From assembly GCF_002742635.1 (NCBI RefSeq), contig NZ_PEGF01000001.1:372001-436000 (forward strand): a DNA stretch of 64,000 bases, written 5' to 3'. The notes beneath the pieces were generated by a model, which saw only the letters and a program-made list of their open reading frames with translations, was not told where the DNA came from and searched no databases. Position 1 is the first letter of the stretch. Each line of letters begins with the position of its first letter. Origin of the DNA: Caulobacter sp. X (lineage in GTDB: Bacteria > Pseudomonadota > Alphaproteobacteria > Caulobacterales > Caulobacteraceae). A program made the translations under genes and the position numbers. Shown here piece by piece: positions 44,736 to 53,922 of this stretch.

Positions 44736-45669
44736 GCGGGATCGCCTTCGGTCCCTCGAGCAAGGCTCGGGGCCGCTCGTCCAGCGCGATCTCGACCTCG
44801 GTGGCCAAGGCCCCGCCGAAGAAGATGGCGTTCACGCTCCACGACAGCCAGATCAGGAAGATGATCACGGCAGAGATCGAGCCGTAGGTCGCGCCCAGGT
44901 GGACGATCTTCTCGACGTAGAAGGCGCTGGCCCAGGACATGAAGACGCACAGCGCCGCCGCCGCGACGCCGCCGGAGGTCGAAGCGCGCCAGCCGACCGG
45001 CTCGCGGGACATGGCGTAGCGATAGACCAGCGTCATGCCGACCACGATGCCAAAGCTGGCCCAGGTCCACTCGCTCTGGATCCACGAGACGCCAGCCAGG
45101 GGACGGAGATTGAGGGCCGAACCCAGCAGCCGCAGGATCAGGAAAATGCCCGACATGAAGAAAAGTAGCCCGAAGGCGGCGATCAGCACGAGCAGGGCCA
45201 TCAGGTTGAACCCGAAAAAGCCGCGCTGGTTTTCCTCGTCGTGGATGAAGGACAGGCCGGCCAGCAGGGCCTTGAAGCCGCGATGGGCGGCGTAGGCGCC
45301 GACGATCAGCACGACGCCGCTCTGCAGCGAGACCGCGCCGCCGGGCGCATGGGCCAGCTGCCCGAACTCGTCCTGGAAGATGCCCCGCGCCCCAGGCGGC
45401 ATCAGCTCGGCCAGCTTGACCGCCTGGCGAGCCGCTGTCTCGGGGGTCAGGAACAGGCTGTAGAGCCCGATCAGAATCGCCAGCCCCGGAAACACCGCCA
45501 GCAGGGCGAAGAACGACACCCCGCCGACATAGAGCATGACATCGCGCCCCCAGAGTCTGGAGAGCGCCAGCCCCAGCACGCGCAGGATTTCACGGGCCCA
45601 GTGGATTGGATCGAGGTCGAGGTCGCGCCAGCGGATCTGGTGGAGCGGATCTTTCATCCGCCGGACCAT
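44707..45669 (-). CDS. YihY/BrkB-family inner-membrane protein
   Basis: About 320 residues with six predicted helices. Family markers are MLYVGGVSFFALLAVFPGLAI, SLFLTPETAARQAV and the end YGSISAVIIFLIWLSWSVNA. ATG 45669 and ATG 45657 are both possible; a longer TTG start at 45693 is less likely. YihY proteins were once taken for RNase BN and have no settled function. The 161 nt upstream to the CoA transferase stop show no gene. Confidence 0.88.
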   Translation of the reverse strand: MVRRMKDPLHQIRWRDLDLDPIHWAREILRVLGLALSRLWGRDVMLYVGGVSFFALLAVFPGLAILIGLYSLFLTPETAARQAVKLAELMPPGARGIFQDEFGQLAHAPGGAVSLQSGVVLIVGAYAAHRGFKALLAGLSFIHDEENQRGFFGFNLMALLVLIAAFGLLFFMSGIFLILRLLGSALNLRPLAGVSWIQSEWTWASFGIVVGMTLVYRYAMSREPVGWRASTSGGVAAAALCVFMSWASAFYVEKIVHLGATYGSISAVIIFLIWLSWSVNAIFFGGALATEVEIALDERPRALLEGPKAIPLKPPSEYET

Positions 45670-45830
45670 GGCGGCGCGGCCCCCGGAAGTCAAAGACGCG
45701 CCGCCATAAAGGACGACGCGTCTTTCAAGGCCTTGCCTGGAACCGATCGCCGCATCGAGGGACGGATGGCGCGGAGACCGATCGACATACGCACGCTAGG
45801 ACCGCCCGGCTGAACCGGAGCTGAACGGAA

Positions 45831-46958
45831 TCAGAGCGCTCCGGACGCCTTCAGTCCGGCGATCGCGTCGGCCGAGAAACCCCAGTCGGCCAGGGCCTGG
45901 TCGTTGTGGGCGCCAATCTTGGGCGGCGGCCCCTGGATCACGCCAGGCGTCGCCGAGAACCGCGGCGCGGGCGCCGGCTGGGTCACGCCCTCGACCTCGA
46001 CGAAGGTCTGGCGGGCGGCGTTGTGGGCGTGCTTGGGCGCCTCGTCCATGGTCAGCACCGGCGCGAAGCAGACGTCGGTGGCGTCCATGATCGCGCACCA
46101 GTCGTCGCGCGTCTTGGTCTTGATCACGGCGGCGAGCTTGTCGCGCAGCTCCGGCCACTCCTCGCGGCTCATCTGGTGCTGGAACTGCGGGTCGGAAATC
46201 CCCGTCTTTTCCAGCAGAAGCAGATAGAACTGCGGTTCGATCGAGCCGATCGAGATCCACTTGCCGTCAGCGCATTCGTAGGTGTCGTAGAAGTGCGCGC
46301 CGCCGTCGAGCAGGTTCGTCCGCCGCCCCTCGTTCCACATGCCGCCAGCCTTGAAACCGTAGAACATCGCCATCAGCGAGGCCGCGCCGTCGCTCATGGC
46401 GCAGTCGATCACCTGCCCCTGCCCCGTGGCGCGGGCGTGGATCACGCCGGCCAGAAGGCCGAACGCCAGATAGAGCGCGCCGCCCCCGAAGTCGCCCACC
46501 AGGTTCAGCGGCGGAACCGGCTTGTCCTGCGTCCCGATCGCGTGCAGCGCGCCGGTGATGGCGATATAGTTCATGTCGTGGCCGGCCGCCTTGGCGTACG
46601 GCCCCGTCTGGCCCCAGCCGGTCATGCGGCCGTAGACGAGCTTGGGATTGCGGGCCAGGGCCACGTCGGGCCCAAGGCCCAGGCGCTCCATGACCCCCGG
46701 TCGGAACCCCTCGATCAGACCATCGGCCTGCTCCAGGAGTTTCAGGCAAGTCTCGATCGATTCAGGATTCTTCAGGTCCAGCGCCACCGAGCGCCGCCCC
46801 CGCGCCGTGACGTCGGCCGGTGAGCCGCGCCCCTGCCCCTTGCGGTCGATCCGGACGACGTCGGCGCCCAGATCCGACAACAGCATGCCGCAGAACGGCC
46901 CCGGACCGATGCCGGCGAACTCGACAATCTTCAGTCCCGAAAGCGGCCCCTGGCCCAT
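45831..46958 (-). CDS. CaiB/BaiF-family CoA transferase (alpha-methylacyl-CoA racemase-like)
   Basis: 375 residues. [20 protein letters not shown] is the conserved N-terminus of the family, followed by [10 protein letters not shown] and [29 protein letters not shown] carries the catalytic-region Asp, and [19 protein letters not shown] is typical of Amacr. ATG 46958 has GGGAG 9 nt upstream. It racemises 2-methylacyl-CoA or moves CoA between acids. A dyad at 47014, 55 nt upstream, may be its operator. Confidence 0.9.
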   Translation of the reverse strand: MGQGPLSGLKIVEFAGIGPGPFCGMLLSDLGADVVRIDRKGQGRGSPADVTARGRRSVALDLKNPESIETCLKLLEQADGLIEGFRPGVMERLGLGPDVALARNPKLVYGRMTGWGQTGPYAKAAGHDMNYIAITGALHAIGTQDKPVPPLNLVGDFGGGALYLAFGLLAGVIHARATGQGQVIDCAMSDGAASLMAMFYGFKAGGMWNEGRRTNLLDGGAHFYDTYECADGKWISIGSIEPQFYLLLLEKTGISDPQFQHQMSREEWPELRDKLAAVIKTKTRDDWCAIMDATDVCFAPVLTMDEAPKHAHNAARQTFVEVEGVTQPAPAPRFSATPGVIQGPPPKIGAHNDQALADWGFSADAIAGLKASGAL

Positions 46959-47013
46959 GACGTCGTCTCCCTTCCGGCTCTCACCCAGCGGCCGGTCAGC
47001 CATACTAGAGCGG

Positions 47014-47032
47014 GCCTGACGTTCGGTCAGGC
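47014..47032. promoter_or_regulatory. TetR-type dyad upstream of the CoA transferase
   Basis: GCCTGACGTTCGGTCAGGC has perfect 7-bp arms around GTTCG. It lies 55 nt upstream of the CoA transferase and 154 nt before popA. Compact palindromes of this kind are typical targets of TetR-family repressors of acyl-CoA genes. No TetR gene lies nearby. Confidence 0.45.
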
Positions 47033-47186
47033 AAGCCCTCGCGCTCACGCCCCCGACGATCTTCGATTCACCCCCAGCCTGCGGCGTTGCGCGGCTTTGA
47101 CCAGCCCCTTGGTCTGCTATGTTGCGGCGACGAATCTCGAAGCGCGCCGCCCGGTCGGCCTGGCGAGCATTCGGGCGGAGGTTGGT

Positions 47187-48512
47187 TTGGCGGCAGACGC
47201 CCGGATCCTGATCGTGGCGCGCGACGATGTTCGCGCCGGACCGCTGGCCGAGGGGCTGGATCGGCTTGGCTGGCGCACCATCACCGCCCGCGGTCCCTAC
47301 GCGGCCGTCGCCGCCCTGGGCGACCTGCCGATCGAGGCGGTGATCGTCGACTTGGCCACGGCCGGCCCGGACGTCCAGACGCTTTCCAAGCGCCTGAAGG
47401 CCGCCGTCGCGCCGCGCCGCCTGCCGGTGATCGCCATAGGCGACCCGGAGGCCGACTATCGCGACCAGACTTTCGACCTGACCCTGTCGCCGCCGCTGCA
47501 TCCGTCCCAGGCGGCCCTGCGTCTGGAGACCCTGGTCCGCACGGCCATCGCCGAGGAGGAGTTCGAGCTGCGGCTCGAGACCTTCGGCGATCGCGGCCGC
47601 CGCCTGGATCTGCCCGAGCAGTCGGACGCGCCGTTCCGCGTGCTGGCGGTTGGCGAGCCCGCGCCGCAGTTCCTGGCCCTGTCGAACGCCCTGCAGCGCA
47701 GCGGGGCCGAGGTGGTTGGCGCCTTCACCGCCTATACGGCCTTCGACTATCTGCACGAGCGCCCGTTCGACGCGGTGGTGCTGTGGGCCGGCGACAGTCA
47801 GCAGGAGGCGCTGTCGATCGCGGCGGGCATGCGCCGCAACACGCGCCTCTATCACATCCCGGCCCTGCTCTATCTGAAGGCCGAGAGCTATGTGACCATG
47901 TCCGACGCCTTCCATCGCGGCGTGTCGGACGTGGCCTCGCCCGAGACGCCCGAGACCGAAACCGCCCTGCGCGTGATGGAGCTGGCCCGCAACTTCCGGC
48001 GCGGCGAGGCGATCCGAGGCGCTCTGGAGAAGGCCCGCAGCTCCGGTCTGATGGACGCCGCCACCGGCCTCTTCACCCGCGACCTGTTCGCCGCCCACCT
48101 GGCGCGGCTGGCCACGGCGGCCCGCGAGCGGGCCCGGCCGCTGTCGATCTGCGTGTTGCGCGTGGCCGACAAGCCCGACACAGCGTGGGCGCGACAGAAC
48201 GGCTGGCTGGACCGGGCCATTCCGCAGATCGGCTCGATGATCGGCCGCCTGGTCCGCGTGGAGGACACGCCCGCCCGCCTCTCGACCGAGGTTTTCGCCC
48301 TCGCCTTGCCGGCGACCAACCAGAACGCCGCCCGCGCCGCGGCCGAGCGGATCGCCGCCGTGATCGGCTGCACCGCCTTCGACGCCGGCGAGGACCGAGC
48401 GCCGTTCGTCTGCGAGTTCGACATCGGCGTGGCCGAGGTCCAGCCCGGCGAAGGCGCGGTCAAGGCCCTGGAGCGCGCGGCCGCCGCCGCCATGAAGCGC
48501 GAGGTCGGCTGA
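47187..48512 (+). CDS. popA: PopA, c-di-GMP effector with degenerate GGDEF domain
   Basis: 441 residues: two receiver domains and a GGDEF-like domain, as in PleD. Receiver 1 has Asp in VIVDLATAG. Receiver 2 (about residues 145-265) has [10 protein letters not shown], where the usual acceptor is changed. The GGDEF site is degenerate (STEVF), but the inhibitory I-site RVED is intact at Arg357-Asp360. The start is TTG 47187, which has GGAGG five nt upstream and puts the I-site at 357, the known PopA position. In C. crescentus PopA binds c-di-GMP, moves to the pole and recruits RcdA so that CtrA is degraded at S-phase entry. It has no cyclase activity. Confidence 0.93.
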   Translation: MAADARILIVARDDVRAGPLAEGLDRLGWRTITARGPYAAVAALGDLPIEAVIVDLATAGPDVQTLSKRLKAAVAPRRLPVIAIGDPEADYRDQTFDLTLSPPLHPSQAALRLETLVRTAIAEEEFELRLETFGDRGRRLDLPEQSDAPFRVLAVGEPAPQFLALSNALQRSGAEVVGAFTAYTAFDYLHERPFDAVVLWAGDSQQEALSIAAGMRRNTRLYHIPALLYLKAESYVTMSDAFHRGVSDVASPETPETETALRVMELARNFRRGEAIRGALEKARSSGLMDAATGLFTRDLFAAHLARLATAARERARPLSICVLRVADKPDTAWARQNGWLDRAIPQIGSMIGRLVRVEDTPARLSTEVFALALPATNQNAARAAAERIAAVIGCTAFDAGEDRAPFVCEFDIGVAEVQPGEGAVKALERAAAAAMKREVG

Positions 48513-48593
48513 CCGGCGGCGCTTGGGCGCGTAGCGTCGCCGGCCTATATGGAGTCCGTCCTGTCTCGGACAGAGTTTCTCCAGGAGCACGCC

Positions 48594-49238
48594 GTGGCCC
48601 AGTCCCAGCCCATGATCATCGATGTCGTCGCCGACGTCGTCTGCCCCTGGTGCTTTCTCGGCTGGCGACGCCTGAAGTCCGCCCTGGCTCTGCGGCCCGC
48701 CCTGGACGCCCAATTGGTCTGGCGGCCCTATCAGCTGGACCCGTCGCTTCCCGAGGAAGGCGTCGACCGTAAGGCCTACATGGCCCAGAAGTTCAAGGAC
48801 TCCGAGCGATTGAAGGCCGTCCACGCCGCCCTGATGGAAGGCGGCGCCGAGGAAGGCATCACGTTCGACTTCGACGCCATCCAGCTCTCGCCCAACACCA
48901 ACGCCGCCCATCGCCTGATCCGCTGGGCCCTGACGGCCGGCGTGCAGGACCAGGTCGTCGAAGCCCTGTTCAAGGCCTATTTCGAGCAGGGCCTCGATAT
49001 CGGCGACCCGGTCGTCCTGGCCGACATCGCCGAGGCCGCGGGCATGGAGCGTCTGGTGGTGCTGCAACTGCTCTCCGAAGGCGCCGACAAGGAAGCCGTG
49101 GCCCGCGAACACGCCATGGCCGTCCAGGGCGGCGTGACCGGCGTGCCGTTCGCCATCTTCGCCGGCAAGGTCGCCGTGGTCGGCGCCGAGACGCCTGAGC
49201 GGATCGCCGAGGCGATCGACCAGGCGCTGGCCGCCTAG
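48594..49238 (+). CDS. DsbA-family oxidoreductase (FrnE-like)
   Basis: 214 residues without a signal peptide, so cytoplasmic. The thioredoxin-fold CxxC is [23 protein letters not shown] carries the cis-proline, and [14 protein letters not shown] is typical of the FrnE branch. The start is GTG 48594 with GGAG about 6 nt upstream; an in-frame ATG at 48549 has no such site. Members act in polyketide folding, disulphide handling or stress resistance. It follows popA by 81 nt. Confidence 0.9.
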   Translation: MAQSQPMIIDVVADVVCPWCFLGWRRLKSALALRPALDAQLVWRPYQLDPSLPEEGVDRKAYMAQKFKDSERLKAVHAALMEGGAEEGITFDFDAIQLSPNTNAAHRLIRWALTAGVQDQVVEALFKAYFEQGLDIGDPVVLADIAEAAGMERLVVLQLLSEGADKEAVAREHAMAVQGGVTGVPFAIFAGKVAVVGAETPERIAEAIDQALAA

Positions 49239-49745
49239 GCTCACGACTCCGCCGCTTCACGCGGCGAGCCGCTGAAGGAATGGAAAGGGACGCGGAGCGC
49301 CGGACATCCGTCCGGAAGAAGTTGATAAATACCGTTTCGACGAAGCCCGACGCTCCGCGCGACCGTTATCCGCCAGCGTCCCGTCAGGTGGCCCTGTTCA
49401 GGCCTTACCGGGACCTGGGCGCTTCCGTTTCCAGAAGACCCAGCGGTCGAAGAGGACGGGCTTCCAGCCAGACACGCCCTTTTGCCTTCAACCACGCCAA
49501 CGGCGGGCGGGTGAGCCCAGCAAGCTCAGCCCCGGACCGTCCGAGTATCCCCCTCGAACCTGTCCCCGCTCGATCGCCCCCCGCCGCCGCAAATGGTCGC
49601 TGGCCATGCGCCCTTTCCTCGCGACGAGGTGGGTCAAGCATAAGGGCGGTTTCAACGCGGATGATGCAGCGGCGTGCAAAAGTGGGAAGCGGTTGGAATC
49701 GTTGAGGTCAATTCCGGATACGCCGAGCGTCCAGCCACGCCAATT
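49239..49745. other. ORF-poor intergenic region with several stem-loops
   Basis: About 500 nt without a convincing gene. CGCGGAGCG (49291-49299) and CGCTCCGCG (49351-49359) form a 9-bp inverted repeat around a hairpin CCGGAC-ATCC-GTCCGG (49300-49315). GTCCCG (49378-49383) pairs with CGGGAC (49409-49414) around an inner GGCC/GGCC stem. CGCCGC/GCGGCG (49250-49266) lies directly after the DsbA-like stop and may end that transcript. A 141-codon frame on the plus strand is Arg/Ser/Pro-rich without a ribosome site or domain. Confidence 0.4.
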
Positions 49746-49930
49746 CCCTCTCTCGTGGAGAGAGGGAGGGGCCCACGCGCAGCGTGGGAGGGTGAGTGCG
49801 TACGCCCTCCCCGGACAACGCAGTGACCAAAAGCCGCTGAAGGGTGGAGGCGACGACGGCACGCTTCGTAACCACTCACCCTCCCACCGCCTACGGCGGC
49901 GGGCCCCTCCCTCTCTCTAAGAGAGAGGGA
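49746..49930. repeat. Inverted pair of double-hairpin repeats (REP/BIME-like)
   Basis: Copy 1 is 49746-49798 and copy 2, in reverse, is 49873-49930. Each has a first hairpin CCCTCTCTC-NNN-GAGAGAGGG, then AGGGGCCC, a second hairpin with a variable centre (CACGC/GCGTG in copy 1, CCGCC/GGCGG in copy 2), and a shared end GGGAGGGTGAGTG. About 74 nt separate the copies. Copy 2 lies 12 nt after the mfd stop and may stabilise or end that transcript. Confidence 0.75.
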
Positions 49931-49941
49931 TTCTAAATCCC

Positions 49942-52900
49942 CTACCCCTTCGCCAGCTTGGCCAGCTGGGTCAGGATCTTCTCCGCCGCGTCGAGGCGCT
50001 GGGCAGGCGTCTCCCACTCGCCCTTCACCACCACCTTCTGGTCGGGGCGCACCTTCCAGATCAGGTTGTTCTTGGCGACGTACTGCATCAGCCCCAGCGG
50101 GTTGGCGAACTCGTCGTTGCGGAAGCTGGCGACCGCGCCCTTGGGGCCGACGTCGATCTTGGCGACATTGGCCTCGCGGCACAGCCCCTTGATCGCGACG
50201 ACCTTGAGCAAGCTGTCGGTCTCGGGCGGCAGCGGGCCGAAGCGGTCGATCATCTCGGCGGCCAGGGCCTCGCGGTCGTTGGCCTTCTCGGCCTCGGACA
50301 GGCGCCGGTACAGCGACAGGCGCACGTTCAGGTCCGGCACATAGTCGTCCGGGATCATCACGGCCGCGCCGGTGTTGATCTGCGGCGACCACCCCCGGTC
50401 TTCCAGAAGCGCCTCCTGGCCTTGGCGCTGCTTCAGCTCGGCGACGGCGTCCTCCAGCATCTGCTGGTAGAGCTCGACGCCGATTTCCTTGATGTGGCCG
50501 CTCTGCTCGTCGCCGAGCAGGTTGCCGCCCCCGCGCTGGTCGAGGTCGTGGCTGGCCAGCTGGAAGCCGGCGCCCAGGCTGTCCAGCGACTGCAGCACCT
50601 GCAGGCGCTTCTCGGCCGACAGGGTCAGGGACTTCTCGACCGGCGTGGTCAGATAGGCGTAGGCGCGGGCCTTGGAGCGGCCGACGCGGCCCCGGATCTG
50701 ATAGAGCTGAGCCAGGCCGAACATGTCGGCGCGGTGGACGATCAGGGTGTTGGCGGACGGAATGTCGAGACCGCTTTCCACGATCGTCGTGGCCAGGAGC
50801 ACGTCGTACTGGCCCTCGTAGAAGGCCGTCATCACGTCTTCCAGCTGGGTGGCCGACATCTGACCGTGGCCGACGACGTACTTCACCTCGGGGACCTGGG
50901 TGCGGAGGAACTTCTCGATGTCCTCAAGGTCCTTGATGCGCGGCACGACGTAATAGGACTGGCCGCCGCGATACTTCTCGCGCAGCAGGGCCTCGCGCAG
51001 GGTCACCGGATCGAACGGGCTGATGTAGGTGCGCACCGCCAGGCGATCGACCGGCGGGGTGGCGATGATCGACATCTCCCGGATGCCCGACAGCGCCATC
51101 TGCAGCGTGCGCGGGATCGGCGTGGCGGTCAGGGTCAGCATGTGTACGTCGGCGCGAAGCTCTTTCAGCTTCTCCTTGTGCTTGACCCCAAAGTGCTGCT
51201 CCTCGTCGACGATCACGAGGCCCAGGTCCTTGAACGACACCTGCTTGGACAGGATGGCGTGCGTGCCGACCACGATCTCGAACTGGCCGTTGGCCAGGCC
51301 CTCGCGGGTCTCGGCGGCTTCCTTGCCGGTGACCAGGCGCGACAGGCGCGTGACCTTGACCGGCCAACCCTGGAAGCGGTCCTTGAAGGTCTTGTAGTGC
51401 TGGCGGGCCAAGAGCGTCGTCGGGCAGACGATCGCCACCTGCTTGCCGCTCATCGCCACAACGAAGGCCGCGCGCAGGGCGACCTCGGTCTTGCCAAAGC
51501 CGACGTCACCGCAGATCAGGCGGTCCATCGGCTTGCCGGAGGACAGGTCCTCCAGGACGTCGTGGATGGCGCTGAGCTGGTCGTCCGTCTCTTCATACGG
51601 GAAGCGGGCGCAGAACTCGTCGAACACGCCGTGCGGCGGGTCGGTCTCTTCGACGTGCTTGAGCTGGCGGGCGGCGGCGATCTGGATCAGGCCCTCGGCC
51701 ATGACCCGCAAGCGCTCCTTGGCTTTCGCCTTACGGCCTTGCCACGCCGCGCCGCCCAGCTTGTCCAGCTGGACATTGTCGGCGTCCGCCGCGCCGTAGC
51801 GGGTGAGCAGGTCGATGTTCTCGACCGGCAGATAGAGCTTGGCCTCGCCCCCGTAGAGCAGGTCCAGGCAATCGTGCGGCGCGCCCTGGACGTCGAGGGT
51901 CTTCAGGCCCTCGTAGCGGCCGATACCGTGGTCGATGTGCACGACGAGGTCGCCCGGCGTCAGGGCGCTGGCCTCGGCCAGGAAGTTGGCGGCGCGGCGC
52001 TTCTTGCGCGGACGGGCCAAGCGGTCGCCCAGGATGTCGGTCTCGGAGATGACCGCCAGGGCCTCGGTCTCGAAGCCATGGTCCAGCGGCAGCACGACGC
52101 GCTGCGGGACCTTGGGGTCATTGGCTTTCGCCGCCTGCCAGTAGCCGGCGAACGGGATCTTCTTGAGGCCATGATCGGCCAGCATGGTCCCCAGGCGCTC
52201 GGACGAGCCCTCGGACCACGAGGCGAACAGGACTCGCTTGCCCTCGGCCGCCAGTTTCTTGGCGTGGTCGGCGGTGGCCTCGAACAGGTTGACGCTGTCC
52301 TGGGCGCGCTCGGCGGCGAAGGTGCGGCCAAGCTTCGCGCCCAGATCGACGACGTCCAGGCCCTGCGGCTGGAACGGCGTGAACTGGCGGTGCGTGCGGT
52401 CCGACAGCTCACGATCCCACTCGTCGGCGGTCAGGTACAGAGCCTGCGGCGGCAGCGGGCGATAGGCCGACTTGCGGTCGGCGCTGGCGCGGGACTCGTA
52501 GGCGTCCTGGATCATGGACAGGCGCTCGTCGCGGGCCTCGGCCGCCTGATGATCGACGCCGATCAGGGCGCCCGCCGGCAGGTAGTCGAACAGCGTCGCC
52601 ATGCGCTCGTACAGCAGCGGCAGCCAGTGCTCGAGGCCGGCGCGACGACCGCCCTCGCTGACCGTGGCGTACAGCGGATCATCGCCCGGCGCGCCGAACT
52701 CGGCGACATAGCCCTTGCGGAAGCGCGAGATGGCGTCGGCGTCCAGCAGAGCCTCGCTGACCGGCAGCAGGTCGATCTCCTTCAGCTGCTTCGTCGAGCG
52801 CTGGGTCTCGGGATCGAAGGCGCGGATGCTCTCCAGGGTGTCGCCGAACAGGTCGAGGCGCACCGGCTCCTCGGCGGCGGGCGGATAGACGTCGATGACG

Positions 52901-53409
52901 CCGCCGCGGATCGCGAACTCGCCGCGCTCGGACACGGTGGAGGCGCGGGCGTAGCCGTTGACCGCGAAATAGGTCTCGAGGTCCTTGATGTCGACGACGC
53001 CGCCAACCTTGGCGCTGTAGCTGGCGCGCAGCAGGACGTCCTTGGCCGGTACGCGCTGCAGGAGGGCGTGCGCGGCGATGACCAGGATGGCCGACTTGCT
53101 CTCGCCCAGCCCCCGGGCCAGGCGCGACAGCGTCGACATCCGCGTGGCTGAAACGCCGGCCGAGGGACCGATACGGTCGTAGGGCAAGCAATCCCACGAG
53201 GGCAGGATCACCGCCTCGATCTCGGGGGCGAAGAACTTCAGGCTGTCGACGAAGGCGCCCGCGCGGGCGGTGTCGCGGGCGACAAAGGCCGTCAGGCCGC
53301 CGCGCGCCCGGGCGATGTCGGCCATCACCAGCGCGTCGAAGCCTTCGGGCGCGCCGGCCAGGGTCAGGCCGCCGGCGGCCTTGGCGATCTGTTTGGCGTC
53401 GTAGGCCAT
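49942..53409 (-). CDS. mfd: Transcription-repair coupling factor
   Basis: 1155 residues, the family's usual length. The N-terminal UvrB-like domains are followed by the RNA polymerase-interacting CarD-like domain with LTPGDLVVHIDHGIGRYEGL. The RecG-like motor has Walker A GDVGFGKTEVALRAAF, the motif II DEEQ in IVDEEQHFGV, the LTATPIPRTL motif III, and VGRSKARAYAYL. The C-terminal TRCF domain ends at QLAKLAKG. It removes stalled RNA polymerase and recruits UvrA. It follows sdhE by 21 nt and probably shares its promoter. Confidence 0.97.
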   Translation of the reverse strand: MAYDAKQIAKAAGGLTLAGAPEGFDALVMADIARARGGLTAFVARDTARAGAFVDSLKFFAPEIEAVILPSWDCLPYDRIGPSAGVSATRMSTLSRLARGLGESKSAILVIAAHALLQRVPAKDVLLRASYSAKVGGVVDIKDLETYFAVNGYARASTVSERGEFAIRGGVIDVYPPAAEEPVRLDLFGDTLESIRAFDPETQRSTKQLKEIDLLPVSEALLDADAISRFRKGYVAEFGAPGDDPLYATVSEGGRRAGLEHWLPLLYERMATLFDYLPAGALIGVDHQAAEARDERLSMIQDAYESRASADRKSAYRPLPPQALYLTADEWDRELSDRTHRQFTPFQPQGLDVVDLGAKLGRTFAAERAQDSVNLFEATADHAKKLAAEGKRVLFASWSEGSSERLGTMLADHGLKKIPFAGYWQAAKANDPKVPQRVVLPLDHGFETEALAVISETDILGDRLARPRKKRRAANFLAEASALTPGDLVVHIDHGIGRYEGLKTLDVQGAPHDCLDLLYGGEAKLYLPVENIDLLTRYGAADADNVQLDKLGGAAWQGRKAKAKERLRVMAEGLIQIAAARQLKHVEETDPPHGVFDEFCARFPYEETDDQLSAIHDVLEDLSSGKPMDRLICGDVGFGKTEVALRAAFVVAMSGKQVAIVCPTTLLARQHYKTFKDRFQGWPVKVTRLSRLVTGKEAAETREGLANGQFEIVVGTHAILSKQVSFKDLGLVIVDEEQHFGVKHKEKLKELRADVHMLTLTATPIPRTLQMALSGIREMSIIATPPVDRLAVRTYISPFDPVTLREALLREKYRGGQSYYVVPRIKDLEDIEKFLRTQVPEVKYVVGHGQMSATQLEDVMTAFYEGQYDVLLATTIVESGLDIPSANTLIVHRADMFGLAQLYQIRGRVGRSKARAYAYLTTPVEKSLTLSAEKRLQVLQSLDSLGAGFQLASHDLDQRGGGNLLGDEQSGHIKEIGVELYQQMLEDAVAELKQRQGQEALLEDRGWSPQINTGAAVMIPDDYVPDLNVRLSLYRRLSEAEKANDREALAAEMIDRFGPLPPETDSLLKVVAIKGLCREANVAKIDVGPKGAVASFRNDEFANPLGLMQYVAKNNLIWKVRPDQKVVVKGEWETPAQRLDAAEKILTQLAKLAKG

Positions 53410-53430
53410 CGGGTCTCTTGATCTAAAGGG

Positions 53431-53724
53431 TCAGGCGCCGTCGCCGGCGGGGCGCGATGCGTGCGCCTCGAACCTGAACGCGCGGATCATCGCCATGACG
53501 TCCGTCTCGAACCTTTCCGGCGTCGGCTCCTGGCCGACGATCCAGGCGTAGATCTCGCGGTCGGACTGTTCGAGCAGGGTTTCCAGCGTGTCGAACTGCT
53601 CTGGCGTCAGGTTCGGGCCATGGATGTCCGCGAACGGGCCCAGGATCAGGTCCGCTTCCCGGAAACCGCGATGCCAGGCGCGGAAACGAAGGCGGCGAAG
53701 GCGGGAGTCTTGGTCGATGGTCAT
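53431..53724 (-). CDS. sdhE: FAD assembly factor SdhE
   Basis: 97 residues. The family motif RGxxE occurs as HRGFREADLILG, followed by LTPEQFDTLETLLEQSDREIYAWIVG, the conserved five-helix fold. ATG 53724 is preferred over an earlier frame start because the protein then has the normal length. SdhE attaches FAD to the succinate dehydrogenase flavoprotein. It is commonly beside recG or mfd in Alphaproteobacteria, as here. Confidence 0.92.
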   Translation of the reverse strand: MTIDQDSRLRRLRFRAWHRGFREADLILGPFADIHGPNLTPEQFDTLETLLEQSDREIYAWIVGQEPTPERFETDVMAMIRAFRFEAHASRPAGDGA

Positions 53725-53922
53725 GCGCCGCCGGATATAGAGCGGCGGTCGCCCGGACGCCAGCGGCATGGCCTCCGCCCGCCCCGGCAATACCCACTCG
53801 CGCCTTGTGGCGATTGACTTTGGCGACGTTCGGCCTATTTATCCCCACCTTCGGAGCAGGTCTGGCGAATCCGCGCCGCCCGCTCGCCCAAGCACGGGCG
53901 GCTCCGAGCAGACCAGCGTGTA

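Noticed and set aside
45670..45830. Search for a small gene between YihY and the CoA transferase
   Set aside because: Only short frames without ribosome sites are present. The region probably holds the YihY promoter and the end of the CoA transferase transcript.
46959..49244. Long minus-strand open frame continuing upstream of the CoA transferase across popA and the DsbA-like gene
   Set aside because: It is the antisense of two well-supported genes, has low-complexity Gly/Arg/Ala composition, and the CoA transferase has its own start and ribosome site at 46958.
49378..49414. Possible SRP (4.5S) RNA hairpin
   Set aside because: The conserved GGAAGGAAGCAG-type loop of SRP RNA is absent.
49280..49705. 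141-codon frame in the gene-poor region
   Set aside because: The ribosome site is too close, composition is Arg/Ser/Pro-rich, and no domain is recognisable. It is kept only as part of the unexplained region.
50422..53151. 909-codon plus-strand frame opposite mfd
   Set aside because: Mfd is certain on the other strand. The frame is a GC-driven shadow with no motifs.
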